DNA of 19,789 bases, from assembly GCA_964649195.1 (NCBI GenBank), contig CAZYPK010000091.1, forward strand, positions 1 to 19,789, written 5' to 3'. Position numbers and translations under genes: made by a program. A model generated the notes under the pieces. That model was not told where the DNA came from, ran no database searches, and saw nothing but the letters and a program-made list of their open reading frames with translations. Numbering within the stretch: position 1 is the first letter of the stretch; each line of letters starts with the position of its first letter. The DNA is from JTS-RE9 sp964649195 (GTDB lineage: Bacteria; Planctomycetota; Phycisphaerae; Phycisphaerales; Phycisphaeraceae). Positions 1 to 6,472 of the stretch are shown here, one piece after another.

Positions 1-173
1 CGTTTGCGACGGCCCCGCTTTGGGGGCCTGAGCAAACGAAACTCGCGCGGACGGCGAACGATCAGGCGCGATCGCCGGCCGCGCGAGTTTCGTTTGCTTC
101 AGCCCGCGGACGGGCTTCGCAAACGAACGGCTCGGCGGGAGCCTCGCCCTCCCAGCCATATGCTTTTGCCCGG
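1..173. repeat. Family A nested palindromic repeat, left copy
   Basis: Two arms, 1-50 and 79-125, are inverted copies of each other around a 28-bp centre. Each arm is itself a hairpin with outer stem CGTTTGC/GCAAACG. The inner stem differs: GGCCCC/GGGGCC in arm 1 and AGCCCG/CGGGCT in arm 2, so pairing is kept while sequence changes. Outside arm 2 come an 11-bp linker, one inverted copy of a 20-bp unit (134-153) and the word AAAAGCATATGG (read on the minus strand, around 157-168). All of these parts recur at the right end of the window. Position 1 starts inside the repeat, so its outer left boundary is not visible. No gene is seen between 1 and 270. Confidence 0.85.
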
Positions 174-270
174 CCTGGCGGGGCCTTTTGCCGAGCCGTC
201 AATCGCGGGCATGTTAAGATGAATTGTGCGCTTTGTTCCACTTGGAACTTATTCAGGCTTTTTCCCGCCC

Positions 271-1359
271 ATGCCCAACGTCCTGGACCAACTCGAAACC
301 CACGGCCCGCAGCGATGCGAGTCGCTTTCCTACGAACAGGCCAGCGACTATACGCGGCAGCTTGCGACATCGCACTACGAAAACTTCACCGTGGTTTCGT
401 GGTTCCTGCCGGCGCGGCTGCGCGATGATTTCCGCCACGTCTATTCCTTCTGCCGCTGGGCCGATGATCTGGGCGATGAGACCGGCAGCAAGGAGCGCAG
501 CCTCGAACTGCTCGCGTGGTGGCGAAGCGAGCTTGATCTGTGTTACGCGGGCAGGCCCCGCCATCCGGTCTTTGTCGCGCTGCATCACACGATCAAAAAG
601 CACGACATCCCGCGCAAGCCTTTCGATGATCTCATCGACGCCTTCGTGCAGGATCAGCATGTCAGTCGCTATCAGACCTGGAATCAGGTGATCGATTACT
701 GCACGCGCAGCGCGGACCCGGTGGGGCGACTGGTGCTCTACCTGTGCGGCTGCCGCGATGAAGAGCGGCAGAAACTTTCCGATGCCACCTGCACCGCTCT
801 GCAACTGGCCAACTTCTGGCAGGATGTGCGCCGCGATGTGCTCGAGCGCGATCGGGTTTACATCCCCGGCGAGGTCGCCTCGAAGAATCATCTCGATATC
901 GAAACGATGGTCGCCTCGATCAAACATGATGCGGCAATGAAAGCGGAAAAATCCGACTGCTGTTCATCCTGCGCGAACCTGCCCAATGCCACGATCAACG
1001 CGCAGCTTCCCGCCTTCCGCGCAACCGTGAAGGAACTTTGCGATCGCACCTGGCCGCTCTTTGAACAGGGGCATGCGCTGTGGCCGCTGGTGGCGAAGGA
1101 TGTACGGCTGGATATTCAGCTTTTCTCACTGGGCGGCGAGGCGACGCTCAAGATGATCCGCAGACAAAATTACAACACGCTTGAGCGCAGGCCGTCGGTG
1201 GGCAAAGGGGCGAAGTTCGTGCTTTTGATGCGGGCGCTGTGCGCGAAGTTTCTGGGATTCGGATTGCCTCGCGGCGGCGCGGGTTCAGGCGCAGGGGCGG
1301 CGATCGATGATGCGGTTCACACCGGCAAACCGGCGGCGCATAAGGAGACGGCGGCATGA
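271..1359 (+). CDS. hpnC: Hydroxysqualene synthase HpnC (squalene synthase family)
   Basis: Converts presqualene diphosphate to hydroxysqualene, the second step of the HpnCDE route to squalene. The 362-residue protein has the trans-isoprenyl diphosphate synthase fold signatures: the first aspartate-rich motif DDLGDE at about 65-70, preceded by the HpnC-type stretch HYENFTVVSWFLPARLRDDF, and the second motif QDVRRDVLERDRVYIP at about 184-199. ATG 271 was chosen over GTG 226 because family homology begins just after it; no Shine-Dalgarno is clear. It overlaps hpnD by ATGA. The protein is longer than most HpnC proteins I know (about 280-300 residues). A Cys-rich segment, KSDCCSSCANLPNATINAQL (about 227-246), lies after the second motif, and there is a Gly/Ala-rich C-terminal tail. 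Catalytic motifs look intact. The assignment of C versus D rests on motif flavour and gene order. Confidence 0.9.
   Translation: MPNVLDQLETHGPQRCESLSYEQASDYTRQLATSHYENFTVVSWFLPARLRDDFRHVYSFCRWADDLGDETGSKERSLELLAWWRSELDLCYAGRPRHPVFVALHHTIKKHDIPRKPFDDLIDAFVQDQHVSRYQTWNQVIDYCTRSADPVGRLVLYLCGCRDEERQKLSDATCTALQLANFWQDVRRDVLERDRVYIPGEVASKNHLDIETMVASIKHDAAMKAEKSDCCSSCANLPNATINAQLPAFRATVKELCDRTWPLFEQGHALWPLVAKDVRLDIQLFSLGGEATLKMIRRQNYNTLERRPSVGKGAKFVLLMRALCAKFLGFGLPRGGAGSGAGAAIDDAVHTGKPAAHKETAA
1342..1347 (+). promoter_or_regulatory. Ribosome binding site of hpnD
   Basis: AAGGAG lies 8 nt before the ATG at 1356, inside the end of hpnC. It fixes the hpnD start and shows translational coupling through the ATGA overlap. 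Confidence 0.8.
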
Positions 1360-2336
1360 GCAGCGGGTCCACGCCGCATGTTGCCGCGCTGGCCGCGCCG
1401 GAGGTGTCGCCGGCCTCGTCGCAGGCGTTCTGCGCCCGTCTCACGGCGGCGCAGGCCCGCAATTTCTACTACGGCATGATGCTCACCCCCCGGCCTCGCC
1501 GCGGCGCGATGTACGCCATTTACGCCTGGATGCGCGCCGTCGATGACCTGGCCGACGCCCCCGAAAGCGAAGCCGATCACGACACCAAGCGCAGGCAGCT
1601 CGAAGCCTTTCGCCGCCGCACCCATGAGGTCGTGCAGGATGAACAAGCCGCGCTGCGAGCCTCGGCGGAGCCTTCGCCCTTTGCCGCGATGTGGCCCGCC
1701 GTGGCGCAGGCTTTTCGCGGGCATCGCATCCCGCCGCATTACCTGGATGCGATGATCGAAGGGCAACTGCTCGATCAGACCCGGCTTCGCTATCCCGACT
1801 TCGCAACGCTGTATGACTACTGCTACAAGGTCGCCAGCGTCGTCGGGCTGACCTGCATCGAAGTCTGGCAATACGAAGGCGGGCAGGCGACGCGCACGCT
1901 GGCCCAGGAGCGGGGCATCGCTCTGCAACTGACCAACATCCTGCGCGACCTGGTGGAGGACGCCCGGCGCGACCGCATCTATCTGCCTTTGGATGAACTG
2001 GCGCGATTCGGCTTCGACGCGGCAGGCTTCAAGAACTTCCTGCTCGATCCCGCTTCCGCCGCATCGACCGGCCAGCAGGCGCGAAACTTCGACGCCCTGA
2101 TGGCGATGCAGATGAAACGGGCCCGCGACTATTACGATCGGACCCGGTCGCTCGAATCGCACCTGACCCGAAGCTGCCGGCCCACCTGCTGGGCGATGAT
2201 GAAGATTTACGAGCAGTTGCTGCGAAAGATGGAGAAGCGGCCGCGCGTGGTGCTTGGGCGGCGGGTGAAACTGAGCAAGTGGCGAAAGCTCTGGATCGCA
2301 GGTTGCGCCACGCTTCGCCGGGGCCTGCGCGGATAG
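1356..2336 (+). CDS. hpnD: Presqualene diphosphate synthase HpnD
   Basis: Condenses two farnesyl diphosphates to presqualene diphosphate, the substrate of HpnC. The 326-residue protein carries the phytoene/squalene synthase signatures: FYYGMMLTPRPRRGAMYAIY at about 37-56, the first aspartate motif DDLAD at 63-67, and QLTNILRDLVEDARRDRIYL at 191-210, which includes the second aspartate motif. The start is fixed by AAGGAG at 1342-1347. It forms an operon with hpnC. The stretch at 1661-1680 (residues about 102-109) resembles the 20-bp repeat unit found at both window ends, which may be chance. C versus D paralogue assignment is by motif style: this one reads like the canonical phytoene synthase-like HpnD. 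Confidence 0.92.
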   Translation: MSSGSTPHVAALAAPEVSPASSQAFCARLTAAQARNFYYGMMLTPRPRRGAMYAIYAWMRAVDDLADAPESEADHDTKRRQLEAFRRRTHEVVQDEQAALRASAEPSPFAAMWPAVAQAFRGHRIPPHYLDAMIEGQLLDQTRLRYPDFATLYDYCYKVASVVGLTCIEVWQYEGGQATRTLAQERGIALQLTNILRDLVEDARRDRIYLPLDELARFGFDAAGFKNFLLDPASAASTGQQARNFDALMAMQMKRARDYYDRTRSLESHLTRSCRPTCWAMMKIYEQLLRKMEKRPRVVLGRRVKLSKWRKLWIAGCATLRRGLRG

Positions 2337-2380
2337 GATGAAAAAGTCTTGCCCCCACCTTTACGACTGCGAGTCTCATC

Positions 2381-3742
2381 ATGGTCCTGCGTCATCTTCC
2401 CATCGTCCTCCTGCTGCTTGGCTGCGTTTCGCCGCGTCCGTTGCCTGCGGATTCGTCCGTCATCAACACCGGCAAGGCGAGCATCGAAGTCGTGCTCGAT
2501 CGCGGCCAGTGGCTGTCCACCGAGCCGATCACCGGCAAGGTGATCTTTCAGATCAGCGAAGTGCTCAACCGCAACGGCGTGCCCGTTGACACGGTTCGCC
2601 TGCATCATCCGAGGCTCGACATCGTGTTCCCCGATGAGATGGCGTCCGTGCCACCGGCGGTGAAATGGCGTGCCGCGCTCTTTCATACGTTCAAGGTCGG
2701 CCATCGCTACGAGCTGGCGTTCTCCATCGGCGTGGAGGAATCCTTTGAAAAGCTGGTGAAAAAAGATGGCCCGCCCCTGGCGCTGTTCAATCCGGGCAGG
2801 TATCGCATCTCGGCGATGATCGATTCGCCGATTCCGGTCTCCTTCGACGCCCCGGCCAGGTCGCCTTTCGTCACGCTGCATCAGAAGTTCACCAGCCAGT
2901 CGAAGGAGATCACCATCGCGGCGGCAGGCGGCGGCAGGGTGGTGGGCAACGACCAGGTGAAACGGGCCTTGGGCGAAGCCGATGGCGCGCTCAAGCATCG
3001 GATCGTCAGCTTTTATGCCCGCCGAAAAGTGCTGTCGCGCGAAGACCTGCTCGCCGCGATCGAGGCCGCCGATGGAAAACCCAAGGCCGAGATGGCGGCG
3101 CTCTACCTGGGCTTGAACCACCCCGCGGCCGACCTTCGCTTCTTCGACCTCGCCGGCGAAACGGTCAAGCTCACCGGCCACGGCAAGGGGCCGCTTTACC
3201 TGCTGCTTCGTCCGCAGCAGCGCGTGCGGTTTGCCTGTGATCTCACCTCGGTGCATCGCCTGCGCGTGGCCCGGCTCGACACGGTGCTCGCCGCCAGGCA
3301 GCAGGTCGATTTCGACGCCCCCAAAGCCGAGGGCGTCTATGAAATGTACGACGAGGCCAACGGAAAAGCCTGGGGCTGGGTGCTGGTGCGGGCCGACAGG
3401 CAGGCCATCGCCGGCGCGGGGCTGCGGCCCGATACCAGCGAGATTTCCGCGAAGGTGGCGCAGGCGATTTTCAAGCAGGATGAAAAATCGCTCGAAGCGC
3501 TGGCCGCCCCCGGATTCAAGTCCAGGGAGACCATTCGCAGCCTGCGCTTCAAGCTCGGCGGCGGCGACATCCGCTACCACGAAAGCACCGGCGCCACGAA
3601 CAAGGTGAAGACGATCATGAAGATCAACCTCGCGCCGGAGGGGCAGCCGCCCGTGTTCGCCAGGGAACTCTGGCTGGAGTACGTCCGCTTCGGCGAAGAG
3701 CTGAAGCTGACCCAGGCGGCGGTGTGGGAAGTGGAGAAATGA
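2381..3742 (+). CDS. Putative lipoprotein of unknown function between hpnD and hpnE
   Basis: I do not recognise this family. The 453-residue protein starts with a short signal peptide, MVLRHLPIVLLLLGC, whose lipobox LLGC puts the lipidated cysteine at residue 15, so export and membrane anchoring are likely. Residues about 25-170 are rich in alternating hydrophobic and polar segments and could form beta-sandwich domains. Residues about 170-260 are helical and alanine-rich. The last 110 or so residues, from about TSEISAKVAQAIFKQDEKSL, look like a small alpha/beta domain of the NTF2/cystatin-like kind; this is a guess from pattern only. It sits 44 bp after hpnD on the same strand and is followed by a 326-bp repeat-filled gap before hpnE, so it probably belongs to the hpnCD transcript. 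A role in squalene or hopanoid handling is possible only by position. Confidence 0.8.
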   Translation: MVLRHLPIVLLLLGCVSPRPLPADSSVINTGKASIEVVLDRGQWLSTEPITGKVIFQISEVLNRNGVPVDTVRLHHPRLDIVFPDEMASVPPAVKWRAALFHTFKVGHRYELAFSIGVEESFEKLVKKDGPPLALFNPGRYRISAMIDSPIPVSFDAPARSPFVTLHQKFTSQSKEITIAAAGGGRVVGNDQVKRALGEADGALKHRIVSFYARRKVLSREDLLAAIEAADGKPKAEMAALYLGLNHPAADLRFFDLAGETVKLTGHGKGPLYLLLRPQQRVRFACDLTSVHRLRVARLDTVLAARQQVDFDAPKAEGVYEMYDEANGKAWGWVLVRADRQAIAGAGLRPDTSEISAKVAQAIFKQDEKSLEALAAPGFKSRETIRSLRFKLGGGDIRYHESTGATNKVKTIMKINLAPEGQPPVFARELWLEYVRFGEELKLTQAAVWEVEK

Positions 3743-3800
3743 CGGCATGGCGTGGGTGTGCCCGTCTTGATGTGGCAAGAATATGATTGCGGATGATTCC

Positions 3801-3954
3801 GGGTGGCTGGGGCTGGAGGCTTTGCGCAAGCCCCGGCCCGGCAACCTTCAGCCTTCAACCTTCAGCCTTCAACCTTCAGCCTTCAGCCTTCAGTTGCGCC
3901 ACCTTGCTTCGTGCGCCTGGGCTGGGGCTTCGCGGACTCAGCCCCAGCCACCCG
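3801..3954. repeat. Family B palindromic element, copy 1
   Basis: The left arm 3801-3841 and right arm 3917-3954 are inverted relatives, and each can fold as GGGGCT...AGCCCC. The left arm differs from that of copy 2 (5621-5661) at two of 41 positions. The two copies bracket hpnE. The centre here is filled by an array of seven 7-bp units. Confidence 0.85.
3845..3893. repeat. Tandem array, 7 x 7 bp (CCTTCAG/CCTTCAA)
   Basis: Seven consecutive 7-bp units CCTTCAR fill the centre of the family B element. The same word builds a large inverted repeat at 9776-9907. Confidence 0.9.
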
Positions 3955-4011
3955 GATGCGGACTCAGCCACCCACCGTGTTCGAGATGAGGCTGTTGATT
4001 GGATGACCCTC

Positions 4012-4040
4012 GGCCCTCACCCTTCCGGGTGGGGCTTCCG
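4012..4040. repeat. Solo family C half-element
   Basis: Contains the hairpin ACCCTTCCGGGT followed by GGGGCTTC. It matches the right arm of the 11442-11622 element, where the hairpin is GCCCTTCCGGGC; the outer G:C pair has become A:T, so pairing is kept. Confidence 0.65.
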
Positions 4041-4068
4041 CCCGCTTCTCCTGATACCTTGTGCCATC

Positions 4069-5529
4069 ATGTCCCACCCGTTGCCACCATCCAGCACCAC
4101 CATCATCATCGGCGGCGGTCTCGCAGGCATTGCCGCGGCGGTGAAGCTGGCCGATCGCGGTCTGCCCGTGACGCTGGTCGAAACGCGCAAGCGGCTGGGC
4201 GGCCGCGCCACCAGCTTCATCGATCCGACCACCGGGCAGGCGCTCGACAACTGCCAGCATGTGCTCATGGGCTGCTGCACCAACCTGTTGGACCTCTACA
4301 AACGGCTGGGCGTTGAAAAATCGATCGAATGGCATCGCACGCTTTACTTCATGAACCTGGGCGGCGGCAATGATGAGGAAACGATTTCCCGTCATGTCGA
4401 TGTGCTCGAAGCGGATGATCTGCCGGCCCCTTTGCACATGACCCGGGCTTTGATGGCCTTCAAACAGCTTTCACTTTTGGAGAAGCTGGCGATCTCGCGC
4501 GGCATGTTGGCGATGATGCGGCTGGGCGCCGGCGGACGTGCCGCCTGGCATGGATCGAGCTTCGCCCAGTGGCTCGAAGCCCACGGCCAGCCGCGCGGGG
4601 CGATCGAGAAGTTCTGGGAACCGGTGGTGATCAGCGCCTTGAATGAAACGCCTGAAAACTGCGCCGCGGATTACGCGATCCATGTGTATCAGGACGGTTT
4701 TCTTTCGAGCAGCGACGCCTATGTGATGGGCCTCTCGAAGGTGCCTCTGGTGCGGCTTTATGATGCGGCGGAAGCGGTGATCACCCGCGCGGGCGGCCGG
4801 GTGATGCTGGGCGCCGGCGCGGATCGGTTTCACTTCGGGAACGATCGGGTGACGGCCTTGCAGCTTGGCGACGGTTCGCTGCTGCGCGGGGAGGTGTTCA
4901 TCAGTGCGCTGCCGTTTGACCGGCTGGCCAAGGTCTGCTCGCCGGAGATGTACCGCGCCGATCTGCGACTGCGAAGACTCGATCGCTTTGCCGTCAGCCC
5001 GATCATCGGCATCCATCTCTGGTTCGCCTGTCCGCCGGGCAGGCCGGTGATGTCGCTGCCTCACCTGACGCTGACGCAAAGTCCGCTGCAATGGATCTTC
5101 AACAAGGGCATGGAGACCGGCGAGGGCGGCGAGGCCCAGCACCTGCACTGCGTCATCAGCGCCGCGCACGATCTGGTCGATCAGCCGGCGGAGGCGATCA
5201 TCGAGCGGATGCTGATCGAGGTGCGCAAGGCTTTGCCCGCCACCCGTGAAGCGAAGCTGGTGCATAGCCGCGCGGTGAAGGAGAAACGCGCCACCTTCGC
5301 GCCCAGGCCCGGCGTTGATGCCAACCGTCCCGCGGCGGACGGGGGCATCGCCAATCTCCTGCTCGCAGGCGACTGGTGCAGAACCGGCTGGCCCGCCACG
5401 ATGGAAGGCGCGGTGCGCTCAGGCTATCTCGCGGCGGCGCAGGTGATGCGGAAAGCCGGTGATGATCCTGACACAGTGCTGGCGCCCGATCTGCCTGCCG
5501 AGGCGATGTACCGGGTGATCGGGTGGTGA
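4069..5529 (+). CDS. hpnE: Hydroxysqualene dehydroxylase HpnE (FAD-dependent)
   Basis: Reduces hydroxysqualene to squalene, the last step of the HpnCDE pathway. The 486-residue protein has an N-terminal Rossmann dinucleotide-binding motif TIIIGGGLAGIAAAVKLADR (about 11-30), then the amine-oxidase-type second motif ETRKRLGGRATSF (38-50). The C-terminal FAD-contact stretch NLLLAGDWCRTGWPATMEGA is typical of HpnE and the phytoene desaturase superfamily. ATG 4069 was chosen because the FAD motif starts about 10 residues later; the upstream open frame is repeat sequence. No clear Shine-Dalgarno is present. It is separated from hpnC and hpnD by a lipoprotein gene and a palindromic element, and a second copy of that element follows the gene. 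Confidence 0.92.
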   Translation: MSHPLPPSSTTIIIGGGLAGIAAAVKLADRGLPVTLVETRKRLGGRATSFIDPTTGQALDNCQHVLMGCCTNLLDLYKRLGVEKSIEWHRTLYFMNLGGGNDEETISRHVDVLEADDLPAPLHMTRALMAFKQLSLLEKLAISRGMLAMMRLGAGGRAAWHGSSFAQWLEAHGQPRGAIEKFWEPVVISALNETPENCAADYAIHVYQDGFLSSSDAYVMGLSKVPLVRLYDAAEAVITRAGGRVMLGAGADRFHFGNDRVTALQLGDGSLLRGEVFISALPFDRLAKVCSPEMYRADLRLRRLDRFAVSPIIGIHLWFACPPGRPVMSLPHLTLTQSPLQWIFNKGMETGEGGEAQHLHCVISAAHDLVDQPAEAIIERMLIEVRKALPATREAKLVHSRAVKEKRATFAPRPGVDANRPAADGGIANLLLAGDWCRTGWPATMEGAVRSGYLAAAQVMRKAGDDPDTVLAPDLPAEAMYRVIGW

Positions 5530-5553
5530 TGGGTGTGCCTGTGTTTTGTGGCA

Positions 5554-5571
5554 GCTTAAGCCCCGCCCGGA
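5554..5571. repeat. Family C fragment
   Basis: The 18 bp GCTTAAGCCCCGCCCGGA are identical to 11452-11469 in the left arm of the full family C element. Confidence 0.75.
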
Positions 5572-5590
5572 GACTGAGAACTTATTCCGG

Positions 5591-5622
5591 GGGTCCGGAG
5601 GTCCGGGGGTCCGGGGGTCCGG
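5591..5622. repeat. Tandem array, 4 x 8 bp (GGGTCCGG)
   Basis: Four 8-bp units, one of them AGGTCCGG, run straight into the family B left arm. This is the non-coding relative of the 9-bp G/C-rich words found inside three genes (10642-10668, 13427-13462, 17136-17162). Confidence 0.85.
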
Positions 5623-5741
5623 GTGGCTGGGGCTGAAGGTTTTGCGCAAGCCCCGGCCCGGTGCGCGGCAGGTGTGCGATGGCGGTTTGTCACAGCAAGG
5701 CGCGCCGGGCCGGGGCTTCGCGGACTCAGCCTCAGCCACCC
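5621..5741. repeat. Family B palindromic element, copy 2
   Basis: The left arm 5621-5661 and right arm 5705-5741 are inverted relatives around a roughly 43-bp centre that is unlike the centre of copy 1. Over the shared 32 bp, the right arm differs from that of copy 1 at two positions. Confidence 0.85.
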
Positions 5742-5863
5742 GAAGCAAAGCCTCAGCCCCAGCCACCCACCGGAATACCCCGACGGCTCGCAGACTCGCC
5801 ATCGGGCTTGAGGCTTTTCTTAAAGTGACCATCAACATATGTTGAATACACACTCCCAAAGAT

Positions 5864-6415
5864 TCATCCCTTCAAATCGAACGACACCGATGTCGTTGCC
5901 CCTTTTTCGTCCTCGATCTCCACCCACAGTTTCGCGCCTGCGGGGATGGGGTCGGGGAGTTCGGCGTGGGTGTGCCAGCGGTTGGGGTCCTTGGGGTCCG
6001 CGATTTCGGCCTTGGCCTTGATGGAACCCCTGGCGTCCTGCGTGCCGACCCAGAAGCGGACGCCTGCAACCCTGGGCGCATCGGCGGCGGGATCGACCCA
6101 GACATCGAAGGCGCCTTCGCCGCCCGCCTTGAGTTCGCCTTCATCGCGGGTGACCTTGAGCTTGTAGGGGCCTGATGCGCCTTCGCCCAGCGCGATCACC
6201 TTGCCGCCGTGCCCTGCGCCGTGGCCGGCCTTGCCTTCATCCTTATGGTTGTGATCCTTGTGGCTGTGGTCTTTGTGATCGTGATCCTTGTGGTCGTGGT
6301 CCTTGTGGTTGTGGTCCTTGTGGTCGTGATCCTTGTGCGAATCGCCGCAGCCGGCGAAGGCGAGGGAGATCAGGAGCGCGAGGAGGATGCACATTGAACG
6401 GGCGATGGTGAACAT
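5864..6415 (-). CDS. His-rich lipoprotein with HKDH minisatellite, probable metal-binding
   Basis: The 183-residue exported lipoprotein is probably a periplasmic metal buffer. The signal peptide ends in lipobox FAGC with the lipidated cysteine at residue 23. Residues 27-61 are seven 5-residue units, six of the form HKDHx and a last HKDEG. The remainder (about 70-183) looks like one beta-sandwich domain, with strands such as GPYKLKVTRDEGELKAGGEG and KLWVEIEDEKGATTSVSFDL. GGAG lies 6 nt upstream of the ATG. It is the last gene of the efflux operon, 57 bp after the RND pump, which supports a role in binding the exported metal; the metal is not known. The domain family is not one I can name. Confidence 0.82.
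   Translation of the reverse strand: MFTIARSMCILLALLISLAFAGCGDSHKDHDHKDHNHKDHDHKDHDHKDHSHKDHNHKDEGKAGHGAGHGGKVIALGEGASGPYKLKVTRDEGELKAGGEGAFDVWVDPAADAPRVAGVRFWVGTQDARGSIKAKAEIADPKDPNRWHTHAELPDPIPAGAKLWVEIEDEKGATTSVSFDLKG
6233..6337 (-). repeat. Coding minisatellite, 7 x 15 bp (HKDHx)
   Basis: Seven 15-bp units encode HKDH plus a variable residue (D, N or S). The period is a multiple of three, so unit gain or loss would change the number of His ligands without a frameshift. Confidence 0.9.
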
Positions 6416-6472
6416 GGGAGACTCCAGAAAAAGGGTGAAGCGGACGGATCGTCGGGCGCCGTGCCGGGACGA

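Larger units (their letters stand above)
3743..4068. other. Gene-free, repeat-filled gap upstream of hpnE
   Basis: This 326-bp gap holds a family B palindromic element (3801-3954) with a 7-bp tandem array in its centre and a half copy of the family C hairpin (4012-4040). The hpnE reading frame stays open through it up to 3787, but the encoded residues are repeat-derived and the homology starts at 4069. No promoter or terminator stands out. Confidence 0.75.
5530..5863. other. Gene-free convergent gap after hpnE
   Basis: This 334-bp region lies between the ends of hpnE (+) and the metal-operon lipoprotein gene (-). It holds a family C fragment (5554-5571), an 8-bp tandem array (5591-5622) and a family B element (5621-5741), followed by a partial echo of the B arm (about 5751-5770). 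A 12-bp perfect palindrome, CAACATATGTTG, lies at 5833-5844. No hairpin with a T-run, and so no classical terminator, was found for either strand. Confidence 0.7.

Noticed and set aside
1..225. CRISPR array suspected from repeats at the window edges
   Set aside because: Units are palindromic or directly abutting, with no equal-length unique spacers, and no cas gene is present.
2207..3844. 545-codon open frame on the minus strand opposite the lipoprotein gene
   Set aside because: It is a shadow of a GC-rich gene. The plus frame has a clean signal peptide and lipobox, while the minus translation has no recognisable domain and reads through the repeats.
3787..4068. Upstream extension of hpnE
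   Set aside because: The residues come from the family B element and the TTCAGCC array, and the FAD motif starts properly after 4069.
5833..5844. 12-bp palindrome CAACATATGTTG as an operator or terminator
   Set aside because: It lies downstream of two convergent genes, has no loop or T-run and no nearby promoter.
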